From NCBI GenBank assembly GCA_020152595.1, contig JAIGNY010004520.1, forward strand, positions 2,309,001 through 2,373,000: a DNA stretch of 64,000 nt. The letters are read 5' to 3'. Shown one piece after another: positions 49,283-61,299 of this stretch. Each line of letters begins with the position of its first letter. Within the stretch, counting starts at the first letter, position 1. The notes under the pieces are model-generated. The model saw only the letters and a list, made by a program, of their open reading frames with translations. It was not told the DNA's origin and ran no database searches. A program made the position numbers and the translations under genes. The DNA comes from Chiridota heheva (Eukaryota > Echinodermata > Holothuroidea > Apodida > Chiridotidae).

Positions 49283-50020
49283 CATTAATAGGCACATCAA
49301 ACTGGTAAAACAATTTGGTGAAACTGAAGGAAAAACTGAAATTGAAGAAAAATTTGACAATCATTTCCAGAACACTGATGAAGGTAATTTCGAGGGGAAA
49401 ATGGAGAAACAGCCATCTGACAGCCTGAGAGGATTTCTCCATGTCTGCCGATTGACAAATTATTAACATCAAACTGGTTAAACTGAAAGAAAATTTGTTA
49501 AATTATTGCGGGAAAATTTCACAACATTTCCTGAAATTTGAAGAAAATTTCCAGAAAATTGACAAAAGCTTCCCGAAAATAAAGGCAATTGCCCATTTCC
49601 CGGAGTAAACTGTCACCTGAGATGATTTTCCTTTCCCGGTTGTATGCTTTCTTCCCGTTTGGGAGGTAAAATTAGAAATTATTAACATTAAAGTAGTTGG
49701 TATTGAATGGAAATTTGGTAAAATTATTGGAAATTTTGGAAGAATTTGGCAACATTTTCTGTAAATTTTTCCAAAAATGAAGGAAATTTCTCGGAGAAAC
49801 TGCCATCTGAGAGGATTTCTCTTATCCGGTTGTCTGCTTACTTCCCAGTCAGCCAGTTGGGAGTTCAAATTGGGAAATAGAAAAACAAAAAATAGGTAAT
49901 ACTGAAGGGAAATTTGATCAAATTATTGGAAACTTTGAAAAATTTGGCAACATTTCCTGAAAATTGCGGGTGATTTTCCGATTAGTACCAACCTTTTATG
50001 GAAAACAAATTAATATTTAC
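49283..50020. repeat. Tandem ~190-bp repeats, about 3.5 units (copy A)
   Basis: Each unit contains GGAAATTTGGTAAAATTATTG, a GGCAACATTTCCTGAAA-like part, GAAACTGCCATCTGAGAGGA and CCGGTTGTCTGCTTTCTTCC. Units start near 49283, 49478, 49690 and 49880. The matching block in copy B is 56300-56870. The 121-codon frame through it has internal repeats (SFIFGK, FRKCCEIFPQ) and is not a gene. Confidence 0.75.
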
Positions 50021-50084
50021 CAGGTGTCATTTTCCGCTTGTAACCAGGAATATTTGTGAAAAAAAGAAGAACAAATCTATGACA

Positions 50085-50335
50085 AAAGTGTGTGTGTGTG
50101 TGGGTGGAGGTGGGGGGGGGGGGTTGAGGGGTGGGGGTAGGGGACACTATTAAGACTGGGGGATAAAGCCACCCAGCCCCGTTTCCTATACGTCTGTGTA
50201 GTTATATATGCTTTGCATGCATGATTTGGATGTTTGGCAGGAGGCTAGAGAAGATACTATCTTTACCTTGTATCACGCAGGTATGAGATAGCTCCCCTCC
50301 CCCCCCCCTCCCCCTTCTACACACACACACACACT
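50085..50335. repeat. (GT)n / G-run and C-run / (AC)n pair
   Basis: GTGTGTGTGTGGGTGGAGGTG followed by G-runs (50090-50150), then CTCCCCTCCCCCCCCCCTC and (AC)n (50285-50332), form an imperfect inverted pair about 150 bp apart. A reduced version is at 57070-57105 in copy B. Confidence 0.65.
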
Positions 50336-50756
50336 TTTCTTCCAAGAAAGTTGTTAGTAGATATTCATAAATCTTTAAAATGTTCGAGGGTGAAGAAATA
50401 TAATATATATATTTTAATGATATTTCAAGGGTCCCGAAATTACTGCATAAATTTGAATATTTCTCAACATAAAGCTTCGTTGCCCCTTCTCTCCTTCTTC
50501 CAAACATGTTTTTGCGGTTGTTTAGAAAACAAGATTTAAATTCATATCTGGCTTTACAAAATCAGGGCGTGTCCGCTTGATTAAAATAGACTCTAAAAAA
50601 CGAAAATAAATTGTCAAATGATCAATTGTTAACCAATTTTTGACCGGATTTTTTAATGTTTTCATGGTTCCTGTGGAGTAATTAAGCTAAAGTGTGCTCT
50701 ACCTGTCAATAGATCGTAATAGGAAAAAGGAAAGTTTTCATATATTAATAAAGGAA

Positions 50757-51292
50757 TTAAAGAATTAGTTCAGTGGTCAAACAAGTCCATCTTATATGAA
50801 AGAGGACTTTAAAAGAAACAATATAGTGAAGAAAGCATTCAAAAATCTTATTCCGTTAAGGAGATATTCAAATTAAAAAATTGGTATCATACGACTGAAA
50901 TCAGACTAGTTGTGACGTCACAGCCTCAGTCATGTTTTCTATCATATTTTGTATGCTATGACATAGTGTGATTTTAAAATTGCAGATCCAAGATAATTTT
51001 TGAATATTTCTTTGAAAATTCATTGCCTTTTTATAAATCATAAGAAACATTTTTTTGTTTAGTTATTGAGATGGGGTATAACATGAACTTTACAAGAACA
51101 TGTCCATCTGCTCATGAACCTTACATGTATACACTGTATCAATGAAAGAAAAATATATGTTATTTTTAAGGGAATACATCAACAGTCCGGGAGAGGTCCT
51201 AAAATAAGGAACTTTTCGTGACATGGACATCGCCATTCTGTGATGTTTCCCATGATGCTTTTTCTGTACTAACATTAAAGCCATATATGTAG
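50757..51292 (+). mobile_element. Dispersed repeat family, copy 4
   Basis: TTAAAGAATTAGTTCAGTGG, CAAGTCCATCTTATATGAAA and GACTGAAATCAGACTAGTTG are followed by TGAACTTTACAAGAACATGT and GGAGAGGTCCTAAAATAAGG. The duplication copy is at 57512-58080. Confidence 0.72.
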
Positions 51293-51942
51293 CAGGCCAC
51301 ATGAACATCTAAATGTAAATGCATTGGCAATTCACGATTGCGAATTTGAGGTTTGTTTGCCCCACCTAGTTACCGCGTTGCTATGGTGGGTGTGACTTAA
51401 TTCGTAACTCAGAGATGTTCATTGAACCCCAACAAAGGTCTCTGGGACCTAAACCAAATGTCGCACGAGATAACCAACTTTGGTTGACAAGTATTGACAA
51501 GGTGCACTGCACAAAACTGAGCTTCGCCAAAACATTTATTTATAGAAGTTTTAGTTCAATTTTAAAGCTCCTCAAGCAAAGGCAATGAGCGAAAAAACTG
51601 CATATGGCCACATGTCTTAAAATCTCAACTCGCGATCAACACCATGTGTGAACTCTTTAGATTGATCCTGAATAAAAATGCATTGTAGCAATGATTCTAT
51701 TATTGATTACAAATTATAACCAGCGAAGATTAACATTACCAAATGCATGGTTTTTGTTAATCAGACCAATTTAAATTGTTGTATGTATCACAAAAGACTT
51801 CTTGCCATTTACTGCGAGGCTTAAACTTAAAGTTATAGAATGAAACGAAGTATAAGAAGGGGAGAGGGGGACCTTTCCTTGGATCAAGATAGGGATGCGG
51901 TATGCTAAGCAAAGCAATGAGAGGAACAGTGTGCTTTCAAAC
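51293..51942. other. Unduplicated spacer
   Basis: 51310-51405 is the inverse of the repeat at 10610-10720 (TTACCGCGTTGCTATGGTGG). No other supported feature. Confidence 0.5.
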
Positions 51943-52325
51943 TCTGGATCGGCAGTTCATTAACAAATTTAAGGGTAAGTGGACAATATTTTAATCGTTT
52001 CGGTTATTGCATATAACTTTTATAATAAACTGGATGTGATTTTAGCCTCACCCCATTATTAGCACCACTCTGCATGCGCATATCCATGATCGAACCAAGT
52101 AGCATTTGTATTGACGTGCACATATGCATGTAACGTTAGGCATATAAGGCAATAGTATGCATATAGGCCTAGGCCCTAACGTTAGTCGGATGTCCCTGGC
52201 TCATGTTAACCTCGCTGTTGACTGAAATCACATCCAGTTTATTATAAAAGTAATATTTAATAGCCGATGCTATTCAAATATTGCCCACTTACCCTTGAAA
52301 TTGTTAATGAACTGCCGATCCAGAC
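51943..52325. mobile_element. 383-bp foldback with ~100-bp arms
   Basis: The left arm TCTGGATCGGCAGTTCATTA ... ACTGGATGTGATTT (51943-52043) pairs with 52224-52325. The ~180-bp loop contains TAGGCCTAGGCCCTAACGTT. No TTAA at the ends and no obvious target duplication, so the superfamily is unknown. An array of 12-bp repeats begins 20 bp to the right. Confidence 0.8.
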
Positions 52326-52348
52326 GCCCGTAGTCTATTCTCCATTTC

Positions 52349-52465
52349 GCCGGGAATTTCGCTAGGGATTTCGCCGGGAATTTCGCCAGGAATTTCGCCG
52401 GGAATTTCGCCGGGAATTTCGCCGGGAATTTCGCCGGGAATTTCGCCGGGAATTTCGCCGGGCAT
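52349..52465. repeat. 12-bp minisatellite (TTTCGCCGGGAA)n
   Basis: About ten units of TTTCGCCGGGAA with TAGGGA and CAGGAA variants. On the minus strand the unit reads GEIP or PAKF tetrapeptides in two frames. The short frames are repeat translations, not genes. Confidence 0.96.
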
Positions 52466-52735
52466 ATAGGTAACGCGCACATAATGCATGCATGATCAAC
52501 TAAGCTTTACTGATCGTTGATTAGGTCTTTTAAAACACGTGTTTGATTTTTTTACACAACAATTGTTTATGGCACCGAATTGACGGCAATTTATATTCAT
52601 TGTTGATTTACAATGAACATTTACATTTTACATAACCCATTTTTTAACCAACTTGATAATGATTACACAGTGCTGATTAAAATACGTACACAACCACTTT
52701 TGAACAGCACTTCATTTGAACAGTGGATTTACAGT

Positions 52736-53535
52736 GTACTGACAGAAGAGTTGTCCAAGTGGCAGAATGTATATGGCAAATAGCAGTGATCCGAGCACTG
52801 GTCCTTGTGGTACCCCAAAATGCAATGGTTGTGGAGATTAAAATTTGCCATCAATAAGAACCCACTAAGATCTTCCCGAGAGATAGGATCTAAACCAGGG
52901 GAATGGGACGCCATGTATACCCACCCAAGATATCTTCTAATCGCTGTAATAGTACTTTGTGATCGATAGTGTTGAAAGCACTACTCAGGTCTAAGAGTGT
53001 AAGAATTGTGGCACCTTGCCTTTTCCTGGTCAACAGTAGATCATTATGCACATGATTAAGCAGTTTCTGTACTATGAAATTGTTTGAACGCAGATTGAAG
53101 TGGTTTATGCAGACTATACTCTGACATGTAATTGGTCAACTGTTTTGATACTACACGCTAAAGCACCTTTAAGAGGAATGACATTACTGACATGACGGAA
53201 GTTCTTCATGAAGTTGTGGTCTAAGCTTGCATGCCTTCTTTAATAAGGGCATGATAATTGTCTCTTTCAAAAAATCTGGGACAATTCCGGAACTGATACT
53301 TACTGAGTGAATCGTTAATAATTGCAGTAATGGATGGCAGAGTGTCCACGTAACCAACCAGGTAGGCAGAGGATCAGGAATACATGAGGGGCTGGGTGAG
53401 CTAGATATTATCTTCAGGATATCCATTTCATCAACTATGGCAAACGAATGCGAGTCCAATGACTCAACAGGGGTATCTGCACTTTGACAAGTGAGGTTAA
53501 CTCTGATGTTCTGTATTCTACTAGTAAAGTATGAG
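52736..53535 (-). mobile_element. CR1/L2/Rex-like LINE fragment, RT motifs
   Basis: From high to low coordinate: the DPLPTWLV and IVPDFLKETIIMPLLKKA region (53459-53230), then VHNDLLLTRKRQGATILTLL and DLSSAFNTIDHKVLLQRL (RT motif A, about 52956-53020). [20 protein letters not shown] (motif B region, about 52760-52815) follows. This fragment extends about 330 bp further into the RT than the copy A fragment. Frameshifts break it, so it is inactive. Confidence 0.9.
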
Positions 53536-54297
53536 ACAAACTTCGAAGAAGAAAAAAAAAATCAGTTTTTAGGAAATGTTTCCAAATTATAAAAAAGTTG
53601 TTCCTTCAGTTTTTCCATTAATATTATTTATTTATTTTTTCAATTTTATGTTAAAAATTTTCATATTTGACCGCCCAACCGGGAAAAAAGCATAAAACCG
53701 AGATGAAATCCTCTCAGGTATCACTTCCCCGGCCGGGAAAATTCTTTCCTCTTTGGGCAATGTTTTTTGATTTTTGGAATTTTTCCTTCATTTTTAATTA
53801 TTATTTGCCAATTTCCGGGAATAACAAAAAAAAAATGTTTTTCAAAAATCTTCAGAATTGTTGTCGGGCCAAACGAGGAGAAATCATACAACCGGGAAGC
53901 AGGCCAGTCCTCTCGAATAGGCATTTTTTTTCTTCATGAAATGGGATGTATGTTGATTTGAGGTCGTAGATAAATCGTACATATTTTACACCCCCTCCCT
54001 CTCTCCACTCACCCAATTAAAATGGTATACTAACGCGCCTGCTTCTAAAGAAAGAAAAATAGTAAAAGTATGTGTAAGCTGGACTAAAATTCACTTGAAT
54101 GTAATTCTCTGACTTTATCCAGTATTTTGTCCGTTTAACCATTTTGTATCAACTTAGAAAAGCAACGCGGATATAAATTGTACTTAACTCGAAACCTCAT
54201 GTAGGTAAAACGATTTTTCATGACGACCTATTACCTGCTGCGAGATATGCCTATAATACTTACTCAGGGGGCGGGATTTGACTACCGATGGGAGCAA

Positions 54298-54298
<1 letters not shown>

Positions 54299-54330
<32 letters not shown>
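54299..54330. repeat. (GT)n microsatellite
   Basis: About 15 GT dinucleotides followed by a G-rich run to 54358, inside the copy-B-only insertion. Confidence 0.95.
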
Positions 54331-54331
<1 letters not shown>

Positions 54332-55757
54332 GGAGTGGTGGAGGGGGGGAGGGGGTGAAATCACTCTAAGATGCAACAAATCACCATATAAAAGATACAA
54401 ATTCGGAAAAAAGTGGGGGAAGTCCCTACACCCCACCCCCTATTTAAATCCCGCCTGTCAATATTGAAAAAACTCCTCGTGAAGTAAAAAAAAATAATGA
54501 AAAAAAATATGAGAACATGAGCGATGGGCATTGAGAAATATAAATTAGCTTTGATAATCATGGTTTATAGTTCAAGCACCTATAGAAAAAAAAAAATCTA
54601 CCAGGGCAATCTTACAAATCTTAACAACAAGTTTCGTTTGATTACATCAAGAGCGTAATGAGTTCCCATGGGAATCTTACGTTGCCAGGACAACATAACA
54701 TGCAATGCCATGCTACATTTAAGCTTTTCAGAATTAAAAGAAAATGTAAAACGGCCTTTAATTAGCTTTCCTATTTAATACTCACTTTTTGGTGCGCTCA
54801 CTATATATTTCTCTCGGTATAATATTACTTTTTAATGGCTTGAGCTAATTTGAATTGCGTGATGTTTTTGTGTAAGCACCAGACGTATGAATTTTACACG
54901 GGTGCCAACAATATTGATTGGGCAGTTAGCTGGTTAGGACAAAGTATAAACAGATCAAATCTAATCGATTCTATACTAATACATTTTTTCTCGAAAGAAT
55001 ATAAATCATGCATTATGTTGACTGCCTAAAAGAGGTTTTAAACATACACAGGATTTTTTAAAGGGAGCAGGCCTGTGGGTTATTTCCTTGTAAAAGAAAA
55101 ATTCCAATATTTAGGGGGAGCCAGGAAAGATAGGAGAGGAAAATGACGAAATTTTCGGATTTTAAAGGTATGTATTTAGACAGGTATAGGATTTTATCCT
55201 GGGGATTTTATAGTCACCACAAAGAACTTTAAATCCTAAACAGAATAGTGTTAAAAGTTCGAAGAAATTGTAATGCAGCCTCTATGCAAAAGTTGTATCA
55301 AAGAGAGGACAGTTCAAAATGTTTGATGTATATAATTCTCTAAATTTCTGTCTTAAATTTTAGTTACTGGAAAATAATCAAATTGTTTTCTCCTGTTTTA
55401 TAATGTGATTCAAAATCTTTTGGTCATATTCAACTGCTCTCAGATTAATTAATGTCGAGGAAGGATTGGAAAACAATGAGGAAATTCATTTATAAGTTTT
55501 TACATAATTTATTAACCTATAACAGTATAACAACGTATTGAAATTCACAATGCTGTAAAATATTTAATTTTGTTTAAATGATCAATCATTAATCAGTTAT
55601 TTGATGAAATTTGTATCCATGCTCACGGTTTGTATACGCATAAATTCTTCCAATGGTTGCCATATTTCAAGCTATTTTGACACAATCTTGGAAAATATTT
55701 TACGCCATCAAATTTGCTTCGTTCTATGCCCTTATAAAATCCAAACAGCTGGCCGAT

Positions 55758-56102
55758 ATAAACCCTCTGCCAGCACTTTTTTGAAACGCGTTTGGGAGGC
55801 GGGGTCAAAGATGGGGCACCCAAAACGGCGATGATATCGCCGTGTGGTAGAGTAAGGGTTCAACACAGACTGATTATTGAAGGTCCGTCTGTCTTCCGAG
55901 CAGCAGAGTTGGACTCGTTTCGCTTCGATGACCCAGTGAGCCGCCCACCGGGACCATGCTGCATACATTTTTGAGTTGGCACACTTGTCGCGGGTTGATT
56001 AACCCTTACCTGCTTACTCTACCAGCAGTTTTTTGAAAACGCGCTTGGGAAGCGGGGTCAAAGATGGGGCACCCAACCGCCGCGTGGTAGATTAAGGGTT
56101 AA
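55758..56102. mobile_element. Composite of two piggyBac-like MITEs (copy B)
   Basis: MITE 1 (about 55758-55862) has lost both TTAA ends and part of the left terminus. MITE 2 is 55999-56102, with a short insertion in its left end (CCCTTACCTGCTTACTCTAC). The spacer is as in the 31.2 and 46.9 kb composites. Confidence 0.85.
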
Positions 56103-56299
56103 TACACATAATTTGGAATTTATGATTGAAGCTTCCAAAAACTGTAAAAGAGACAACTATTTTTTCTGACTGGGTATTTAAATATTTTCATGTACTTGCA
56201 AATCATGACTTACGGGCCCGTATACATGTATACCCTGCCCTCCATTGGGTAAGTGTACTAGTACTCCTACCCTGTCTGCCTATTGCATGTCGTTTGGGA

Positions 56300-56870
56300 A
56301 GTAAAATTGACACATTATGAACATCAATGTGGTAAAACTGAAGGAAAATTTGTTAAATTATTGCGGGAAAATTTCGCAACATTTCCTGAAATTTGAAGAA
56401 AATTTCCAGAAAATTGACAAAAGCTTCCCGAAAATAAAGGCAATTGCCAATTTCCCGGTGGAAACTGTCACCTGAGATGATTTTCTTTCCCGGTTGTATG
56501 TTTTCTTCCCGTTTGGAAAGTAAAATTTAGAAATTATTAACATAAAAGTAGTTGGTATTGAATGGAAATTTGGTAAAATCATTGAAAATTTGGGAAGAAT
56601 TTGACAACATTTCCTATAAGTTTCCCGAAAATGAAGGAAATTTCCCGGGGAAACTGCCATCTGAGAGGATTTCTCTTTCCTGTTGTCTGCTTTCTTCCCA
56701 GTCAGCCAGTTGGGAGTTCAAATTAGGAAATTAAAAAAATTGGTAATATTGAAGAGAAATTTGATAAGATTATTGGAAACTTTGGAAAAATTTGGCAACA
56801 TTTCCCGAAAATTGCGGGTGATTTTCCAATTAGTACCAACCTTTCATGGAAAATGAATTAATATTTACCA
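56300..56870. repeat. Tandem ~190-bp repeats (copy B)
   Basis: Counterpart of 49283-50020 with the same unit words (AACTGCCATCTGAGAGGATT, CTTTCTTCCCAGTCAGCC). It is one unit shorter on the left. Confidence 0.72.
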
Positions 56871-57511
56871 GTGTCATTTTCCGCTTGTAACCGGGAATAT
56901 TTGGAAGTTCCTTTGAAAAACAAGAGAGCAAGACTGAGGGCTAAAGCCACCCAGCCCCGTTTCCTATACGCCTGTGTATTTATATATGCTTTGCATGCAT
57001 GATTTGGATGTTTGGCAGGAGGCTGGAGAAGATACTATCTTTGCCTTGTGGGCGTGGCCACGCGGGTATGGTCCCCCCCCCCCCCTACACACACACACTT
57101 TTCTTTCAAGGAAGTTGTTAGTAGATATTCATAAATCTTTAAAATGTTCGAGGATGAAGAAATATAATATATTTTAATGATATTTCAAAGGTCCTAAAAT
57201 TACTGTATAAATTTGAATATTTCTCAACATGAAGCTTCGTCGCCCCTTTCTTTCTCTTTTTCTTCCAAAGATGTTTTTGCGGTTGTTTAGAAAACAAAAT
57301 TTAAATTCAAATCTGGCTATACAAAATTAGGGCGCGTCCGCTTGATTAAAATAGACTAGAAATAAAAAAAATCTGTCAAATGATCAATTGTTAACCAACT
57401 TTTGACCGGATTTCTTCATATTTTCATGGTTCCTGTAGAGTAATTAAGCTAAAGTTGGCTCTACTTGTCAATAGATAGTTAAAGGAAAAAAGCATTCAAA
57501 AATCTTATTCC

Positions 57512-58080
57512 GTTAAAGGATTAGTTCAATGGTCAAGCAAGTCCATCTTATATTAAAGATGACTTAAAAAGAAACAAAATGGTGAAGAAAGCATTCAAAT
57601 ATCTTATTCTGTTAAGGAGATATTTAATTTCAAAGTTTGGTATCATTTGAGTAGAAACGACTGAAATCAGACTAGTTGTGATGTCATAGCCTCAGATTCC
57701 TCAAAGTCTTTATGCATTCTATCATATTTTGTATGCTATGGCATAGTGTGATGTTATAATCTGATGATTGCAGATCCAAGATAATTTTTTGTATATTTCT
57801 TTGAAAATTCATTGCCTTTTTTTTAATTATAAGAAACATTTTTTGTTTAGTTATTGAGATGGGGTATGACATGAACTTTACAAGAACATGTCCATCTGCT
57901 CATGAACCTTTCATGTATACACTGTATCAATGAAAGAAAAATATATGTTATTTTTAAAGGAAATACATAAACAGTCCGGGAGAGGTCCTAAATTAAGGAA
58001 CTTTTCGTGACATGGACATCGCCATTTTGTGATATTTCCCATGATGCTTTACTTTACTAACGTTTAAACCATATATGTAG
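57512..58080 (+). mobile_element. Dispersed repeat family, copy 5
   Basis: Starts TTAAAGGATTAGTTCAATGG and is collinear with 50757-51292. It belongs to segmental copy B. Confidence 0.72.
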
Positions 58081-58896
58081 TGCTATAATTTTCAAATTTT
58101 AAATACCTCTGCGAAAAATTTTCTTGCCCGGCGAAAGTTAAGAACTCAGTGACAAACCTTCATTGCCTTTATGGCTAAATATTATCCACTCCCTTTTAAA
58201 TGTTTATCATGCCGTTTTTTAAATATAAGGAAAAATCAAGAAGATAGCTAGGCATTTAGGCGCGTAACAGTCATTTTAAAAATTCAATTATTTGTAACCT
58301 GGTAACAGTATCATTTTGTTGTTGAGGTGGCAGATTCCAACTGTCTTAGGAATAAAATTACAATCGCAAAGTATTACAATCTGTATGACAAACTGATCTC
58401 TCGATTAATCTTTCTGTACATGTTTATCGCAAAATATGAACAAAGCGGCTGCTGAACGTCTATTATCTCAGGTATTTTACAGGTGACTTAAAATAACAAC
58501 TGATGAACAAATGGCTTGGATCTGCAATTATGCGAATCACAATGTATTTATGCATTTTCAACGCAAACGGTAATGTTCCTATACCTGTACGGGATGCGAT
58601 AAAAATGTTTTCCATCATTTTAAATATTTTTTTATATGCCTCGATCATATGACAACGTAAATTTATTAGAATATTCCTTTCAAAACAGTAAGGATGATTT
58701 TTGTAAAAGAATGATGTTGTAAAGGAACAAACAAATCAAAAGTATTTATGCAAGACGCACAATGTATATGTACGTATTTTTATTTTCAACGTGGAAAATT
58801 AAAAGATAAGTATTTATTTATAAGTTCCTTATTGTCACATGGCTTATTTCTCTGTAATAGAAACACATGTTATCCTTCGATGTTATATACCTGCAG
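58081..58896. other. Non-coding, no feature recognised
   Basis: AT-rich. Nothing supportable on either strand. Confidence 0.4.
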
Positions 58897-59230
58897 TGCA
58901 GTGGCGTAGCTAAAAAAAAATATCTGACTTTTCTTAATATTTTCGAAGGTTTTGCTCAAAATATCCGAAGGTTTTCCTCAAAATATTCGACTTTTCTCTC
59001 AAATGTTTTAAAGGTTTTTCTCCAAATATTTAAAGTTTTCCTCAAAATTACCGATCTTTTTCTTCAAATTTCCGATAACAGATGGGAGAGGTGGGAGTGG
59101 TGGGTGTGGCGGGGTGGGGCGGGATCGGGGGGGTGGGGTGGGGCGGGTGGGGTAGGGGGAGGGTAGCTTTGGTTAGGATTTTTTTTATAATGATTTTGCC
59201 CCTTGCAAAAAAGTATAGCTACGTCACTGG
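58897..59230. mobile_element. Short TIR element with CAGTGGCGTAGCT ends
   Basis: Left CAGTGGCGTAGCTA; right on the minus strand CAGTGACGTAGCTATAC. The interior has quasi-periodic TTTTCCTCAAAATATTCGA-type repeats (58925-59075) and a G-rich tract (59085-59165). The CAGTGGCGTA terminus is common on hAT-like and related non-autonomous elements. No target duplication found. Confidence 0.65.
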
Positions 59231-59756
59231 CGAAAGCAGGAGGTAGAAAGCAAACTCATGAACAGCCATATATTCCAGCGAGACAATTTTAGTCCCTCTC
59301 TGTATGTCTGCTTTAAACGACAATGACCATCACAAGCAGCAAGGTATTTGTTTATGTATAAAATTTAGGAATCGACTCCACTGGCCCTATCAATTCTTCG
59401 CCAGTGTTTACAAATGCCCATCTTAAAAAAGATATTATGATGAATAGTATATACATATATTAGTATTCTCGTAGTGGGATAAGTGAGTCAGTAGGCACTA
59501 CTTGCTGGTTAATATTTCTGTATTTGCAATCAATACTGAGTATGATACTGTAGTGGGGGTTACTACGTACATGGTCAGATTGTTATTTGACTATCAGTAT
59601 AGAGGCCAATCCGTTTTATTCTTCATCTCAGCATCCAAAGCTTTACTTTTTCCTGATCTATCAAATATTGCCCCGCCATCAAAATTTATAACCCACCTGA
59701 TAAATTCCTTTCCTTGCGCTCTGCGTCAAAGTCGTCCCCATTTGATATATTGAGGA
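59231..59756. other. Non-coding, with a weak minus-strand frame
   Basis: Minus-strand 59594-59725 is open for 43 codons, including FIRWVINFDGGAIFDRSGKS and DAEMKNKTDWPLY. The composition is protein-like but I recognise no family. It could be a transposase scrap or an exon. Confidence 0.25.
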
Positions 59757-60030
59757 ACGCACATGTCAAATGGACATGTCAAACGCACATGTTAAATGTA
59801 CATGTCAAATGCACGTATCAAATGTATATGTCAAATACACATGTCAAATGCACATGCCAAATGCATATGTCAAATGCACATATAAAATGTACATGTAAAA
59901 TACACATGTCAAATGCACATGTTAAATGCACATGTCTAATGTACACATCTAATGCACATGTTAAATGCACATGTTAAATGCATGTCTAATGCCAAATGCG
60001 CATGTCAAATGCTTATGTCAAATGTTGTCT
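59757..60030. repeat. 13-bp minisatellite (CACATGTCAAATG)n
   Basis: Roughly 20 units of ACATGTCAAATGC with ATGTTAAATG, ATGTAAAATA and ATGTCTAATG variants. Each unit carries the palindrome ACATGT. Frames through it (HVKCTC repeats) are artefacts. Confidence 0.95.
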
Positions 60031-60457
60031 TTACATAGTGACGAACGGGTTTAAAAGCAAATTACTCTGAGTAAAAATATTATTTCCTCGTTTTCTATTG
60101 CTAATCTTAACGGTAAATAAAAACAAATGTTTTTCAATCACAACTTGCGTTAATACACATTCGTCACTCGAAAATATTGCTTATGCACAATCGCCTTTAT
60201 GAAAATCAATTTTTCCAAAATCTGCTTAATAGGGGCCTATGCTATTATACTTAAGATTGTTGAAATATAAAAAATACAACAGCACCCTAAATATATAGAA
60301 AAAATTCATTCAGTTCATTCATTCAAATTCATTCATTCGGTTGAAAATCAGACTTGCGGCTCAACCCAAGCATAGAGAGGTAAGGGTTCTTCCGTCAGTC
60401 TGCCCACAGCCCCCTTTGAGCACCTCCAGACGCCGTGACGGCACGCTAATAATTCAA
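60031..60457. other. 3' flank or intron of the coiled-coil gene
   Basis: Contains a short (CATT)n at 60305-60340. A GC-richer patch at 60344-60440 abuts the end of the coding frame. No polyadenylation signal in minus orientation is evident, so whether the gene ends here or is spliced onward is undecided. Confidence 0.35.
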
Positions 60458-61299
60458 TCAGATAAGATCTTCATTTTGCCTTGAAGCCGTTCTTAGGTTT
60501 TCTACCTCAAAATTCCCGTTTTCAAATTTGTCTAACAATTGATCCATGGAATCTTTCTTCGTTGAATCTTTGTTTATTTTCCCTCGTTTCTGAGTCGTCG
60601 GGCTCTCGCCATCAAATTCCTTTGCACTCGGCGTTTCCGAAATTATGCTAGAGGGAGATTTGGGGATCGAACTCGTGCTAGAATTTCCGCTGTCATGTTG
60701 GCGACGAAGCCGTGTTCTTCGAATGTTTTCTCGTAATAATTCGGCATCTTCTAAAGGCAGACCTTGCCCATAAGCGTCAATATCACTTAGTCTTTGTGGA
60801 ACAGAATTGGGATGTATTTTTCGTTTTTTGTTGGCAGAATTAACTTTTAACAATTTTGGGCTGGAAGGTTTTAGTTTAATTGAAGAAACTGTTGTTGTTT
60901 CCTTAGTTCCAAATCTGATTTATTTAGTGTCTGTTCCGACTTACTAGAAGTCATTGGCTTTTCATTAATCTCTTTTTTGTCAAAACGGTTTCGACCTTCT
61001 ATGTCTCCCGCCGATTTGTTTTCTTTCCTGCTTTGTGATTGGTCAGTACGAGAAGGAAGACTACCATCAACACTAAACGATCTTTGTAAAATGTGAAGCT
61101 TTTGTTTCAGTTCCTCATTTTGCTTTCGAAGTCTTTCGTTCTCCTGCTGGATATCTTGCTGGTTACCCGAATGCTCGAGTCTTGACAGTTTCTCTTGAAG
61201 TAGTGCATTATGTGCCTTTAGTTCTTGTATAACACTTGTGGGCATTGACCCGTTGGCATAGTCTGATTGTTGAAGAGGCTGTGATGGCCTGCTCCCCAT
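60458..61299 (-). CDS. Coiled-coil protein exon with one frame break
   Basis: Starts ATG at 61299-61297 in ACCATGG, a strong animal start context. The first frame runs 142 codons (to 60871): MGSRPSQP, a possible N-myristoylation signal; a heptad-rich coiled coil, roughly residues 24-72 (VIQELKAHNALLQEKLSRLE ... ENERLRKQNEELKQKLHILQ); then a Ser/Lys/Glu-rich linker. The continuation is in another frame: SSIKLKPSSPKLLKVNSANK and KKRKIHPNSV (NLS-like), then LPLEDAELLRENIRRTRLRR, DSGNSS (a possible DSGxxS degron) and an acidic/basic tail to a stop at 60460-60458. The two frames overlap by about 50 bp near 60860-60910, as expected from a single-base indel (sequence error, allele or decay). GAG|GTAGAA at 60506/60505 is a possible donor, so the last 15 codons may be intronic. 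MGS plus a leucine zipper recalls type II cGMP-dependent kinase N-termini, but no kinase, cyclic-nucleotide-binding or autoinhibitory motif is present; I leave the family unassigned. Confidence 0.72.

Larger units (their letters stand above)
53064..58080. repeat. Segmental duplication, copy B
   Basis: Direct repeat of 44050-51292 with clear small differences throughout. It has its own ~115-bp segment at 53767-53885 and ~200-bp segment at 54238-54445, the latter with (GT)n and G-runs. It lacks the (TA)n/LINE block of copy A. Confidence 0.92.

Noticed and set aside
49503..49868. 121-codon minus-strand frame with internal repeats
   Set aside because: It tracks the ~190-bp tandem repeat; the equivalent frame in copy B is shorter and altered without sign of protein-level constraint.
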